DNA of 64,000 nucleotides from Albidovulum sp. (GTDB lineage Bacteria; Pseudomonadota; Alphaproteobacteria; Rhodobacterales; Rhodobacteraceae): positions 124,001 to 188,000 of the forward strand of contig JACKKB010000004.1 in NCBI GenBank assembly GCA_020637635.1. Reading direction: 5' to 3'. Made by a program: the position numbers and the translations under genes. The notes under the pieces are model-generated. The model ran no database searches and had not been told where the DNA came from. It saw nothing but the letters and a program-made list of their open reading frames with translations. This document shows positions 28,583 to 37,845 of the stretch, one piece after another (positions within the stretch are counted from its first letter, which is position 1; every line of letters begins with the position of its first letter).

Positions 28583-28933
28583 TCAGAGCTCGATCTCGGC
28601 CCCGGGCGCCGGCGGCGTCGCCTCGCCCGGTTGCTTGCGGCGGATCAGGATATCGCCGTTCGGCAGGATCTCGGGCGCATGATAGTTGCGCAGGTCGCCC
28701 AGCATCGTCGCCAGCTGCCTGAGCGCCGGCTCCATCTCGGCGAAGGCCTGGCCGAATTCCTCGTGCAGGTCCTTCAGCTTCGGTTCCACCTCGGCCAGCA
28801 TGGAGCGCATGAGCATCCGCGCCCCCTGCTCGATCAGGCTCAGCCCTTCCTCGGGCGAACTTCCCGCCTCCTGCGCCCGCAGGGGCAGAGCGGCCAGAAC
28901 GGCCAGGGCGAGAACCGGAACCATGCGTGTCAT
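28583..28933 (-). CDS. Exported hypothetical protein
   Basis: A 116-residue secreted protein I do not recognise. MTRMVPVLALAVLAALPLRAQ is a signal peptide. The mature part is amphipathic and helical (LMRSMLAEVEPKLKDLHEEF, EMEPALRQLATMLGDL), then NYHAPEILPNGDILIRRK and an acidic tail. The pattern resembles small periplasmic proteins common in Rhodobacteraceae. It converges on ppx. Confidence 0.75.
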   Translation of the reverse strand: MTRMVPVLALAVLAALPLRAQEAGSSPEEGLSLIEQGARMLMRSMLAEVEPKLKDLHEEFGQAFAEMEPALRQLATMLGDLRNYHAPEILPNGDILIRRKQPGEATPPAPGAEIEL

Positions 28934-29044
28934 GGCACCATCATACACCAATGCGCGCCGTGACAACAGCGCCGGCGCGTCGGCGCCCCGGAACCGACCG
29001 GCACCGCGACGCCGCGCGCCGGTCCGCCGGGGTCGGCCGGCGAC

Positions 29045-29860
29045 TCAGCGAAGGCTTTCACGGGCGGGATCGAAGCGATGACCGCTTTGCGATTTCCCGA
29101 GTGCCTCGGCAAGCTCCCGGCGCGCCGCGCCCGAGGTCGCGGCAGCGACGAGTTCCGCCGGGCGCAACGGCGTCACCGCCACCATGTGCACCGGCCCGAA
29201 GGGCAGCTCGATCCGTGCGGGCCGGTCCTCCGCCACGATGCCCAGAAGCACGCCGAGCTGCCCCTCGGCGTCGACCCAGCCCTGTGGCCCCCGATCCCCC
29301 AGAGGCAGCGCCATCGACAGCACGCCCACCCGGTCCAGAAGCCCTGCAACGGCGCCATGGCCGGCGACGTTCTGCGCCGCAAGCTCGATGATCGCGAACT
29401 CCGGGCTCTGGCGGATCGCCTCGCCTCGCAGTTCCGCGCCACCCGCGCGCTCCAGGTAGAGCTCGAGCCCGAAACCGCTCGTGTCGGTCTTCGCGCCGTC
29501 CCTGAAGGGGTCGCTCAATCCGTCGGAGGCGAGGATGAGCCCGTGATCGGTGCGCACGACGCGGTAGGCCTGGCGCGTGTCGGGCCAGGCAGGCGCCCCC
29601 TGCAGCGCGGGATCGACGGGATAGGTCAAGAGCTCGGAATCGACGGCGCCGAGCGCCTCCCAATAGGCGGTGACGCGCGCCCGCCCCTCGCCGATACGCG
29701 GGTCGTCCGCGGCCGGACGGCCGCCCTCGGCATCGGGCATCGCGAGAGGTTCGGCGGCGCGCGCGGGCTCCGGCACGGCAGAGGGCTCTGACGGCAGCTC
29801 GCCCGCGGTCCCTTCGCGGCCGGAACCCTGCCCGCCGAACAGTTTCTGAAGCCAGGACAT
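29045..29860 (-). CDS. Hypothetical protein, possibly SUFU-like
   Basis: 271 residues from ATG 29860 (start MSWLQKLFGG). An N-terminal low-complexity stretch (acidic, Pro/Ala-rich, about 10-65) is followed by one folded region with LLTYPVDPALQGAPAW, TDTSGFGLELYLER and EFAIIELAAQNVAGHG. The order FGLELYLER and a bulky middle recalls suppressor-of-fused-type proteins; this is only a resemblance. No signal peptide or membrane segment. It diverges from purD with about 135 bases between. Confidence 0.6.
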   Translation of the reverse strand: MSWLQKLFGGQGSGREGTAGELPSEPSAVPEPARAAEPLAMPDAEGGRPAADDPRIGEGRARVTAYWEALGAVDSELLTYPVDPALQGAPAWPDTRQAYRVVRTDHGLILASDGLSDPFRDGAKTDTSGFGLELYLERAGGAELRGEAIRQSPEFAIIELAAQNVAGHGAVAGLLDRVGVLSMALPLGDRGPQGWVDAEGQLGVLLGIVAEDRPARIELPFGPVHMVAVTPLRPAELVAAATSGAARRELAEALGKSQSGHRFDPARESLR

Positions 29861-29994
29861 CGCGACCCTTCCGACCCGCCGGGAGCCAGTTTCGGGAACC
29901 GGCATTGTGATTTTTCGGGCGCGAGCTTAGAACCGCCCCGACCCCCTGTCAAAGCTGCTTGCCGGCCTGATGGGGCCCAACGGGCAGAGACGGC

Positions 29995-31257
29995 ATGAAT
30001 ATTCTCATTCTCGGCGGCGGCGGGCGGGAACACGCCCTTGCCTGGGCGGTGAAACAGAACCCCAAATGCGACCGGCTGATCGTCGCGCCGGGCAATGCCG
30101 GGATCGCGCTTCTGGCCGAATGCGCGGCGCTCGACATCCTCGACGGCGCCGCCGTCGCGAGCTTCGCCGAGGAAAACGCGATTGATTTCGTCATCGTCGG
30201 GCCCGAGGCGCCGCTGGCGGCCGGGGTCGCGGACACGCTGCGCGCGGCCGGAATCCTCACCTTCGGCCCCTCGGGCGCGGCCGCGCGGCTCGAGGCTTCG
30301 AAGGCCTTCACCAAGGAAATCTGCGATGCATGCGGAGCCCCCACCGCCGGCTATGCCCGCTTCACCGACCGCGCCGAGGCCGAGGCCCACCTGCGCCGCG
30401 AGGGTGCGCCGATCGTCATCAAGGCCGACGGTCTTGCCGCCGGCAAGGGTGTCATCGTGGCGATGAGCGAGACCGAGGCACTGGAGGGGCTGGCGGAGAT
30501 TTTCGGCGGCGCCTTCGGCGAGGCCGGCACCGAGGTGGTAATCGAGGAGTTCATGGAGGGCGAGGAGGCGTCGCTCTTCGTCCTCTGCGACGGCACCGAT
30601 GTGCTGGCGATCGGCACGGCGCAGGATCACAAGCGCGCGGGCGACGGCGACACCGGCCCGAACACCGGCGGCATGGGCGCCTATTCACCTGCCCCCGTTC
30701 TCTCGGACGCCGTTCTGGCCCGGGCGATGGACGAGATCGTGCGACCGACAGTGGCCGAGATGGCCCGCCGCGGCACGCCGTTCGAAGGCGTTCTCTACGC
30801 CGGCCTCATGATCCGCGACGGGCACGCGCGGCTCGTCGAATACAACGTCCGCTTCGGCGACCCGGAATGCCAGGTGCTGATGCTGCGCCTTGGCGCCCAG
30901 GCTCTCGACCTTGTCCATGCCTGTGCGGAGCGGCGCCTCGCCGGCATCCAGGTCACCTGGGCCGACGACCACGCGCTGAGCGTGGTGATGGCCGCAAACG
31001 GCTATCCCGGGACCTACGCCAAGGGCTCGCAGATCCGCGGGCTCGAGGAACTGCCGGAAGACAGCGCGCATATGGTGTTTCACGCCGGAACCGCCGAGCG
31101 CGACGGCACGGTCATCGCCAACGGCGGCCGCGTTCTGAACGTGACCGCCCGCGGCGCGACGCTGCGCGAGGCGCATGACCGCGCCTACCGGATGGTCGAC
31201 AGGATCGACTGGCCGGGCGGCTTCTGCCGCCGCGATATCGGCTGGCGGGCGCTCTGA
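29995..31257 (+). CDS. purD: Phosphoribosylamine-glycine ligase PurD
   Basis: 420 residues. The N-terminal GGGGREHALAWA is the purD fold start; the ATP-grasp core has KADGLAAGKGVIVA, HKRAGDGDTGPNTGGMGAYSP and VRFGDPECQVLMLRL. It joins glycine to phosphoribosylamine in purine synthesis. Start and end fit the family length exactly. It is single on its strand here, followed by a Rhodobacteraceae-type hairpin. Confidence 0.96.
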   Translation: MNILILGGGGREHALAWAVKQNPKCDRLIVAPGNAGIALLAECAALDILDGAAVASFAEENAIDFVIVGPEAPLAAGVADTLRAAGILTFGPSGAAARLEASKAFTKEICDACGAPTAGYARFTDRAEAEAHLRREGAPIVIKADGLAAGKGVIVAMSETEALEGLAEIFGGAFGEAGTEVVIEEFMEGEEASLFVLCDGTDVLAIGTAQDHKRAGDGDTGPNTGGMGAYSPAPVLSDAVLARAMDEIVRPTVAEMARRGTPFEGVLYAGLMIRDGHARLVEYNVRFGDPECQVLMLRLGAQALDLVHACAERRLAGIQVTWADDHALSVVMAANGYPGTYAKGSQIRGLEELPEDSAHMVFHAGTAERDGTVIANGGRVLNVTARGATLREAHDRAYRMVDRIDWPGGFCRRDIGWRAL

Positions 31258-31293
31258 GACGGTTCGGCTTCGGCCGTGCCGCGGGCGGCACGT

Positions 31294-31314
31294 CGGGAGG
31301 GCGCTGCCCTCCCG
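31294..31314. repeat. GGGAGGGC hairpin repeat downstream of purD
   Basis: CGGGAGGGC-GCT-GCCCTCCCG is a perfect nine-base stem with a three-base loop, followed by GGACCCTCCCGGGGTGTATTC. Motifs of this form, with CCTCCCGG(G)-TATT downstream, recur between genes of Rhodobacteraceae. With only short T content after it, it may attenuate or protect mRNA ends rather than terminate strictly. One copy only in this window. Confidence 0.7.
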
Positions 31315-31355
31315 GACCCTCCCGGGGTGTATTCACAACGAAGAAGGGCTGAAGG

Positions 31356-32069
31356 TCAGTCGCAGCCGGTGATCCGGTCAAAGCTTGCCGGCCCCATGTA
31401 GGCGGCAAGGTCGCGGCCGGCGAGCTTGCCCTTGGCCAATGTCGTGCCGACAATCCGGGTCCAGTCGGCATTGGCCGTGAGGATGGTAGGGCGGCCGGCG
31501 CAGATGGCGATGCGGCCCTCGATGACCGGCTCGCCGAAACGGTGGTTGGTGAGGCCCCTTGCCTCGGCGACCCGGACGAGACGGTCGCCTTCGAGACGTG
31601 CGATCTTCAACACCCTGCCGAGATGGGGCGTTTCCACATATGCGATCTCGATCCGGCCGTCGCCGTCGAGGTCGGCGGCACCGGCGGGGGCGAGCCAGCG
31701 GTGCCGGTTGCCGATGAAGGCGGTCGCGGCAAGTCGGCCCTCGCCGGTCCATATCGCCAGGCGCGAACCCTGCGTCTGACTCGACTCGACGACCATCGCC
31801 TCATTGTCGCCGTCGCCGTCGAGATCGATCAGCCTCGGGGCGATGTCCTCGAAGACGAGCGCGCGTTCGTCCTGGAAAGAGAGCGATCCGGCATCGCCTT
31901 GAATGTTCAGCCTCGCCCATTCGTGACCCGGGCCGAGGGCGCCGTGTCCGTAACTTGCGGTGGCGACGCTGAATGTCGCCATGCGGACGCCATCGCGCCC
32001 TGCGCCGCATGCCGGCACTGCACAGGCGCCGATCAGACCAAGGGCTGTCAGCGCCGCGCGGACGGTCAT
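31356..32069 (-). CDS. Exported FG-GAP/VCBS repeat-like protein
   Basis: 237 residues. The start has a signal peptide (about 1-24). RLIDLDGDGDNEAMVVES and AADLDGDGRIEIAYVE are two Ca-binding-like DxDGDG repeats of the FG-GAP/VCBS type, which form blades of a small propeller. Function unknown; such proteins lie in the periplasm or outer surface. The ATG shares one base with the ferredoxin stop, so the two are translationally coupled. This pairing is curious because the ferredoxin is cytosolic. Confidence 0.75.
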   Translation of the reverse strand: MTVRAALTALGLIGACAVPACGAGRDGVRMATFSVATASYGHGALGPGHEWARLNIQGDAGSLSFQDERALVFEDIAPRLIDLDGDGDNEAMVVESSQTQGSRLAIWTGEGRLAATAFIGNRHRWLAPAGAADLDGDGRIEIAYVETPHLGRVLKIARLEGDRLVRVAEARGLTNHRFGEPVIEGRIAICAGRPTILTANADWTRIVGTTLAKGKLAGRDLAAYMGPASFDRITGCD

Positions 32070-32392
32070 CAGATCTGCTTTTCCGGCATGAACACCTTCA
32101 GCCCGTCGAGCGCGTCGGTGACCTTGATCTGGCAGGTCAGCCGCGACCGCTCCGGGTCGGGCTCATAGGCGAAATCCAGCATGTCGGCTTCCATCGGGTC
32201 GCGCGCAGGCAATTTGTCGACCCAGGCCGGATCGACATAGACATGGCAGGTCGAACAGGCGCAGGCGCCACCGCAATCGGCCTCGATCCCCGGGATACCG
32301 TTGTCGCGGGCGCCCTCCATCACGGTGAGTCCGTTCGGCACCTCGACGACGTGTTCGGTGCCGCCAAATTCCACATAGGTAATCTTCGCCAT
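32069..32392 (-). CDS. 2Fe-2S ferredoxin (adrenodoxin type)
   Basis: 107 residues. Cluster ligands: CGGACACSTCHVY (Cys at C-x5-C-x2-C) and the distant LTCQIKVTD Cys. This is the vertebrate-type ferredoxin used in electron transfer to P450s or iron-sulfur assembly. ATG 32392 starts MAKITYVEFGG. It lies downstream of degP on the minus strand, with a 120-base gap, and is coupled to the FG-GAP gene. Confidence 0.93.
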   Translation of the reverse strand: MAKITYVEFGGTEHVVEVPNGLTVMEGARDNGIPGIEADCGGACACSTCHVYVDPAWVDKLPARDPMEADMLDFAYEPDPERSRLTCQIKVTDALDGLKVFMPEKQI

Positions 32393-32515
32393 TCCGTCTT
32401 CCCAAACCGGTTTCCGCATGCGGACATAGGAGAAAAGCCGCGCCTTTTCCAGAGCAAGACGCACCGGGTGGCGCCGGCCGGGGGCGCCACCGCAGCTTTG
32501 TGTCCGATGGCGCCG

Positions 32516-33988
32516 CTATTCGACGGGCAGCGCGATGAAGCGCGGATCGGCGCCGCGCCGCACCAGCACCAGAAGCGAGTTGCGGCCGGCATCCCTGGCC
32601 TCGGCGATGCGGGCCTCGAAATCGGCGATCGTGGCGACCTTCTGCTGCCCCGCCTCGGTGATCAGATCGCCCGTGCGCAGGCCGCGGTCGTAGGCCTCGC
32701 TCGTCTCGTCGATCCCGGTGATGACCAGCCCCTCGGCATCGGCGGGCAGTCCAAGCGCCTCGCGGTCGGCGGGGTCGAGGACCGAGAGCTTCATCCCGAG
32801 CACGTCCTTCTCGGACGGGGCGGTTTCGCCGCCCGGCGAGGTGGCGGTCGCCTCCTCGCCTTCCGCGGCCTCGCGGCGCCCGAGCGTCACAAGAAGCGTC
32901 TTGCTCTCGCCGTCGCGCAGCACGACGACGCGAACGGCCTTGCCGATCTCGGTATCGGCCACGCGCCGCACCAGTTCGTGCGTGTCGCTCACCTCGGTGC
33001 CGTCGAACGAGACGATGACGTCGCCCGAGAGCATTCCCGCATCCTTGGACGGCCCGTCCGGCACGTCGGTCACGAGCGCGCCCTTGGCGTCGGCGAGGCC
33101 CATCGCCTCGGCCACGTCCGGCGTCACGTCCTGGATCCGCACCCCGAGCCAGCCGCGCCGTGTCTCGCCGTACTGCTTGAGTTGCTCGACCACTTTCGAG
33201 ACCACGTTCGAGGCCATGGAGAAGCCGATGCCGATCGAGCCGCCGTTGGGGCTGAGGATCGCGGTGTTCACGCCGATCACATTGCCGTCCATGTCGAAGA
33301 GCGGACCGCCCGAATTGCCCCGGTTGATCGCCGCGTCGGTCTGTATGAAATCGTCATAGGTGCCCGAAAGCTCGCGGTTGCGGGCCGAGACGATGCCGGC
33401 CGAGACCGAGAAGCCCTGGCCGAGCGGGTTGCCCATGGCCATCACCCAGTCGCCGACGCGCATCGCGTCGCTGTCGCCGAAGCTGACGAAGGGCAAGGGC
33501 GTCTCGCTCGTCACCTTCAGGAGCGCGATATCGGTCTTGGGATCGGTCCCGACGAGCTTGGCGTCCAGCGTCTTGCCCGAGAAGAACTCTATCGAGATCT
33601 CGTCGGCGCCCTCGATCACATGATTGTTGGTGACGATGTAGCCGTCCTCGGAGATCACGAAGCCCGAGCCGAGCGCGTTCGACCGGCGCGGCGCCTGCGG
33701 CGCCTGCGGGTTGCCGAATTCCTTGAAGAAATCCTCGAACGGTGAGCCTTCTGGCACCATCGGGCCGCCGTCGGCGGGGGCGGCGATGGTCGTCGTGGTG
33801 GTGATATTCACCACCGAAGGGCTGACCTTCTCGGCGAGATCGGCGAAGCTTTCCGGGGCCGCGCGCGCCTCGCCCTGCGAGACCGCCGCGAAGGCCATCA
33901 TGACTGCGAGCAAGAGCGCCGCGAGCATTCCGAACCCGGTCCGAGGGTCGGGCCGGCGCCGGCCAAGTGTCACCACCTGCATATCCAA
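32516..33988 (-). CDS. degP: Periplasmic serine protease/chaperone, DegP/HtrA family
   Basis: 490 residues. A signal anchor (about 20-43), a trypsin-like domain with the His in NNHVIEG, Asp in DPKTDIALLKV and Ser in NRGNSGGPLFD, then two PDZ domains. It degrades or refolds misfolded envelope proteins. TTG 33988 is supported by GGGAG six bases upstream; the in-frame ATG two codons later is twice as far from that site. It follows DUF2065 and the HflKC genes in the same direction. Confidence 0.93.
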   Translation of the reverse strand: MDMQVVTLGRRRPDPRTGFGMLAALLLAVMMAFAAVSQGEARAAPESFADLAEKVSPSVVNITTTTTIAAPADGGPMVPEGSPFEDFFKEFGNPQAPQAPRRSNALGSGFVISEDGYIVTNNHVIEGADEISIEFFSGKTLDAKLVGTDPKTDIALLKVTSETPLPFVSFGDSDAMRVGDWVMAMGNPLGQGFSVSAGIVSARNRELSGTYDDFIQTDAAINRGNSGGPLFDMDGNVIGVNTAILSPNGGSIGIGFSMASNVVSKVVEQLKQYGETRRGWLGVRIQDVTPDVAEAMGLADAKGALVTDVPDGPSKDAGMLSGDVIVSFDGTEVSDTHELVRRVADTEIGKAVRVVVLRDGESKTLLVTLGRREAAEGEEATATSPGGETAPSEKDVLGMKLSVLDPADREALGLPADAEGLVITGIDETSEAYDRGLRTGDLITEAGQQKVATIADFEARIAEARDAGRNSLLVLVRRGADPRFIALPVE

Positions 33989-34126
33989 TCGAAACTCCCT
34001 GCTGCTGAGTTCCGGGCCGCGCGAGCCTGCCCGGATCCATTGCCCCTGTCACGGTAGGTCAAGCGCGTGACGAAGCAAAGACGCGCGTTGACCCTCAACG
34101 AGAAGTGATCGCCGGGCAACGGCCCG

Positions 34127-34330
34127 TCAGATCACCAGATGCAGCGCCAGCCAGACGAGCGCGAGGCCGAGCGCCAGCCCGACGAGGCCGAGATTGCGGC
34201 GCATCTCGGCCGGCATCCGGCGGATCAGGTCGAGAAGGCTGTCGATCCGGCCTGGCGCCAGAGCGAGGATGAGCCCCTCGACCGCCAGCACCGAACCGGC
34301 CGCGAAGATGACGAGCGCGACCGGCCCCAC
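34127..34330 (-). CDS. DUF2065 small membrane protein
   Basis: 67 residues with two membrane helices separated by a basic loop (RRMPAEMRRN). This is the DUF2065/YjeT family. It starts 10 bases after the hflC stop and precedes degP, a conserved HflK-HflC-DUF2065-DegP order in this bacterial family, which suggests a role with the HflKC complex. Function is not known. Confidence 0.9.
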   Translation of the reverse strand: MGPVALVIFAAGSVLAVEGLILALAPGRIDSLLDLIRRMPAEMRRNLGLVGLALGLALVWLALHLVI

Positions 34331-34340
34331 GCGCAGACCG

Positions 34341-35225
34341 TCACTGTCTCGCTGCCGGAGCCGGGCTGGTCCGGTTCAGATAGTCGAAGAACTCGCTGTC
34401 GGGCGCCATGATGATGCTCGAATTCCCCGCCTGCAGCGCCGTGCGATAGGCCGCGAGCGAGCGGTAGAAATCGAAGAACTCCGGGTCGGCGCCATAGGCC
34501 TGGGCGAAGATCGCGTTGCGCTTCGCATCGGCCTCGCCGCGGATGATGTCGGCCTGGCGCTGCGAGTCCGAGACGAGCTCGACCTTGGTCCGGTCGGCCT
34601 GGGCGCGCACGCGCTGCGCCGCCTCGTTGCCGCGCGCGATTTCGTCTGCGGCTTCGCGCTCGCGCTCGGCGCGCATGCGCGCGAAAGTCGCATCGAGGTT
34701 CTGCTCGGGCAGGTCGGTCCGCTTCAGCCGCACGTCGATGATCTCGACGCCCAGCGCCGCGGCCTCGGAGCGCGAGGCATCGCGGATCCTGCCGGCAAGC
34801 TTGGCACGGTCGGCCGAGAGGATCTCGGACGAGGTCACCGAACCCAGAACCTCGCGCGTCTGCGCCCGCAGGATGGTATCGATGCGGTTTTCGGCCAGCG
34901 CCTCGCCCGAGGCGCCGACGGCCTGACGGAATCGCCGCACGTCGTCGATGCGATAGCGGGCGAAGGCGTCGACCACGAGCCGCCGGTCGTCGAGCGGCGT
35001 CACCTCGAGCGGCGGCACGTCGAGCCCGAGGATGCGGTCATCGTAGCGCACCACCTGCTGGATGAGCGGCAGCTTGAAATAGAGCCCCGGCGCCTCGCGG
35101 ACGGCCTTGATCTGGCCGAACTGCAGGACGAGCGCCTTCTGCCGCTCGTCGACGATGAAGATCGACGACAAGAGGCCGGCCAGCGCGATCACGGCGATCG
35201 GAAGGAGAAGTGCCATGCGGTTCAT
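34341..35225 (-). CDS. hflC: FtsH modulator HflC
   Basis: 294 residues, SPFH/prohibitin family. One N-terminal membrane helix (about 4-24) precedes the SPFH domain with DERQKALVLQFGQIK and a long coiled coil (NEAAQRVRAQADRTKVELVS). With HflK it forms a membrane cage around FtsH protease and limits its activity. Its ATG overlaps the hflK stop by one base (ATGA-type), so the pair is coupled. Confidence 0.95.
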   Translation of the reverse strand: MNRMALLLPIAVIALAGLLSSIFIVDERQKALVLQFGQIKAVREAPGLYFKLPLIQQVVRYDDRILGLDVPPLEVTPLDDRRLVVDAFARYRIDDVRRFRQAVGASGEALAENRIDTILRAQTREVLGSVTSSEILSADRAKLAGRIRDASRSEAAALGVEIIDVRLKRTDLPEQNLDATFARMRAEREREAADEIARGNEAAQRVRAQADRTKVELVSDSQRQADIIRGEADAKRNAIFAQAYGADPEFFDFYRSLAAYRTALQAGNSSIIMAPDSEFFDYLNRTSPAPAARQ

Positions 35226-36391
35226 CAGTTCGATCCTCCGGTCGCCGAGCCCGTTGACATGGTGCTGCCGCCGCGGGTCTTGCCAAGTTCGTTCAGCGGC
35301 AGATAGGGCACCACGCCCGTGCCGCCGTTCTGGTCGTCGATGATGACCTTGTCGACGCGGCCGAGCACCTCTTCGAGGGTCTCCAGATAGAGCCGCTTGC
35401 GCGTCACTTCGGGCGCCTTGCGATATTCCGTCAGCACCGCCGAGAACCGGCTTGCCTCGCCCTCGGCGAGGTTCACGACCTGGGCGCGATAGCCCTCGGC
35501 CTCTTCCAGAAGCTGCGCCGCCTGGCCGCGGGCGCCGGCAAGCACGGTGTTGGCATAGGCATCGGCTTCCTTCTGCAACCGGTCGCGCTGCTGTTCGGCG
35601 GACTGGACGTTCTTGAATGCGTCGATGACCTCGCGCGGCGGGTCGGCGCGGTCGAAGTTCACCCGCACCACGTTCAGCCCCGAATCATAGCTGTCGAGCG
35701 TCGACTGGATCAGGTCCTTCAGCCTTTCGGCGATGACGCCGCGGTCGCGGTTCAGGATCGGCGCCAGCTGCGACTGGGCGATGATCTCGCGCATCGACGA
35801 TTCCGCCACCGCATTGATGGTGAGTTCCGGGTCGCGCAGGTTGAAGAGGTATTTCGTCGGGTCGGAGATGTTCCAGACCACCTGGAAGTCGATATCGACG
35901 ATGTTCTCGTCGCCGGTCAGCATCAGGCCGCTGTCGGATCCGCCGCGGCCGACGCCGATATCCTCGGTCCGCTCCGGCGTCACCGGAAGGACGATCGCGG
36001 TCACGAAGGGCCAGGGCGCGAAGTTGAGACCCGGCTCGCCGATCGAGGAGAACTTGCCGAGGAAGAGCTCGACCGACTTCTGCTCGGGCTTGACGGTGTA
36101 GAACGAGGCGAAGGCCCAGACCGCAACCGCGACAAGCGCGCCGAGGCCCAGGGTTCCGCGATTGAAGGCCGGCCCGCCGGACGGCATCCGTCCGCCGCCG
36201 TTGCCGCCGCCCGATCCGCCGCGACCGCCGATCAGCACCCTGATCTGCTGGGCGCCCTTCTTCATGATTTCCTCGATCTCGGGGATCTGCGGCCCCTCGC
36301 CCGGCCGCCGGCCGCCGCCCCTGCCACCGGGCCGATCGTCGTCGTCGCCGCCGCCGGTCCCGCCGCCCCAAGGGCCTCCGCTTCCCGCCAT
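35225..36391 (-). CDS. hflK: FtsH modulator HflK
   Basis: 388 residues. A Gly/Asp-rich start (GGGDDDDRPGGRGGG), one membrane helix (about 80-100), then the SPFH domain (VKPEQKSVELFLGKFSS) with ERTEDIGVGRGGSDSGLM insertion and coiled coil. It partners HflC. ATG 36391 has AAGGGA at about 11 bases. The Gly-rich tail is usual for HflK N-termini in this group. It heads the hflK-hflC-DUF2065-degP run. Confidence 0.94.
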   Translation of the reverse strand: MAGSGGPWGGGTGGGDDDDRPGGRGGGRRPGEGPQIPEIEEIMKKGAQQIRVLIGGRGGSGGGNGGGRMPSGGPAFNRGTLGLGALVAVAVWAFASFYTVKPEQKSVELFLGKFSSIGEPGLNFAPWPFVTAIVLPVTPERTEDIGVGRGGSDSGLMLTGDENIVDIDFQVVWNISDPTKYLFNLRDPELTINAVAESSMREIIAQSQLAPILNRDRGVIAERLKDLIQSTLDSYDSGLNVVRVNFDRADPPREVIDAFKNVQSAEQQRDRLQKEADAYANTVLAGARGQAAQLLEEAEGYRAQVVNLAEGEASRFSAVLTEYRKAPEVTRKRLYLETLEEVLGRVDKVIIDDQNGGTGVVPYLPLNELGKTRGGSTMSTGSATGGSN

Positions 36392-36452
36392 CAGGTCAAT
36401 TCCCTTCACTGTCGTCACATTCCTATCCCAACTGGTCGTTCCGGCCGCAATG

Positions 36453-37811
36453 TCAAGCGGTGCGGAGCGGTTTGCGCAGCGTAACAAGCTCTTCCGACAT
36501 GGTCGGATGAACCGCGACGGTGCGGTCGAAATCCTCTTTCGTCGCGCCCATCTTGATCGCGATCGCGGCCAGCTGGATGAGTTCGCCCGCCCCCGGAGCG
36601 ACGATATGGCAGCCGAGCACCCGACGCGTCTCGGAGCAGACGACGAGCTTCATCATCGCCCGGTCGGGCCGCCGGGCAAAGGCCGACTGCATCGGCCGGA
36701 AGGCCGTCGCGTAGATCTCGATCGGCCCGGCTTCGCGCGCGGCCTCTTCGGTCAGGCCCACGGTGCCGAATTCCGGCTGGGTGAAGACCGCCGAAGGCAC
36801 AAGATCGTGGTCGGCCTTCCGCGGGCGGGCACCGAAGACGGTATCGGCAAAGGCATGGCCTTCGCGGATCGCGACCGGGGTGAGGTTGATGCGGTTCGTC
36901 ACGTCGCCCACCGCATAGATCGAAGGCACCGCCGACTGCGACCATTCGTCGACCACGATCTCGCCCTTCCGGCCAAGCTTCACGCCAAGCGGCTCGAGCC
37001 CGAGCCCCGCCGTGTTGGGGCGCCGCCCGGTCGCGTAGATGACCGCGTCGAAGCGCCGCTCATGGCCATCGGTCGAGGCCACGTCGGTGCCCCCGGCGCC
37101 CCTGCGCAAGCCGATGACATCGGTCCCGAGATGAAGCGAGATGCCCGCCTCTCGCATCTGTTCGGCAATATGGCCGCGCGCCTCGCCGTCAAAGCCCCTC
37201 AGGATCTGCTCGCCCCGGTAATACTGCGTCACCTCTGCGCCCATTCCGTTGAGAACGCAGGCGAATTCGCAGGCGATGAAGCCGCCGCCGACGATCAGGA
37301 CGCGCTTCGGCAGGGCGTCGAGCTTGAAGATGTCGTTGGAACTGAGCGCGCCGGCGGCAAGTGCCGCCTCGGGCAGGTCGGGGCTGCCGCCGGTCGCCAC
37401 GAGGATGTGCTTGGCACTCACCGTCTCGCCGCTGTCGAGACGGACCCGATGCGCGTCCACGAGCACCGCGCGGCTGTCGTGGACCGTCACCCCGGCGGCG
37501 TCGAGCCCGGCGCGATAGGCTGCCTCCAGCCGGTCGAGCTCGGCGTCGAGACGGGTCCGGAACGCCGGCCAGTCGAAGCCACCGCTCGCCACTTCCCAGC
37601 CGTATCGCCGCGCATCCTCCAGCGCGCCCGCAAAGGACGAGGCGAAGACCATGAGCTTCTTCGGCACGCAGCCGCGGATCACGCAGGTGCCGCCCATGCG
37701 GTATTCCTCGGCCAGCCCGACGCGCGCGCCGTGTTCGCCCGCGGCGATGCGGGCCGCGCGGACCCCGCCGGAACCGCCGCCGATCACGAAGAGATCGTAG
37801 TCAAACTGCAT
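36453..37811 (-). CDS. gor: Glutathione-disulfide reductase
   Basis: 452 residues. FAD-binding GGGSGGVRAARIAA, the redox pair in GGTCVIRGCVPKKLM, NADPH-binding VLIVGGGFIACEFA, the GDVTNRINLTPVA FAD contact and the C-terminal active-site HPTMSEE. It reduces GSSG with NADPH. It lies downstream of rpiA, whose pathway (pentose phosphate) makes NADPH. Full length. Confidence 0.94.
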   Translation of the reverse strand: MQFDYDLFVIGGGSGGVRAARIAAGEHGARVGLAEEYRMGGTCVIRGCVPKKLMVFASSFAGALEDARRYGWEVASGGFDWPAFRTRLDAELDRLEAAYRAGLDAAGVTVHDSRAVLVDAHRVRLDSGETVSAKHILVATGGSPDLPEAALAAGALSSNDIFKLDALPKRVLIVGGGFIACEFACVLNGMGAEVTQYYRGEQILRGFDGEARGHIAEQMREAGISLHLGTDVIGLRRGAGGTDVASTDGHERRFDAVIYATGRRPNTAGLGLEPLGVKLGRKGEIVVDEWSQSAVPSIYAVGDVTNRINLTPVAIREGHAFADTVFGARPRKADHDLVPSAVFTQPEFGTVGLTEEAAREAGPIEIYATAFRPMQSAFARRPDRAMMKLVVCSETRRVLGCHIVAPGAGELIQLAAIAIKMGATKEDFDRTVAVHPTMSEELVTLRKPLRTA

Positions 37812-37845
37812 CGCGTTCCCCGTTGCGCCGCCCGGTCCCGAGCCC

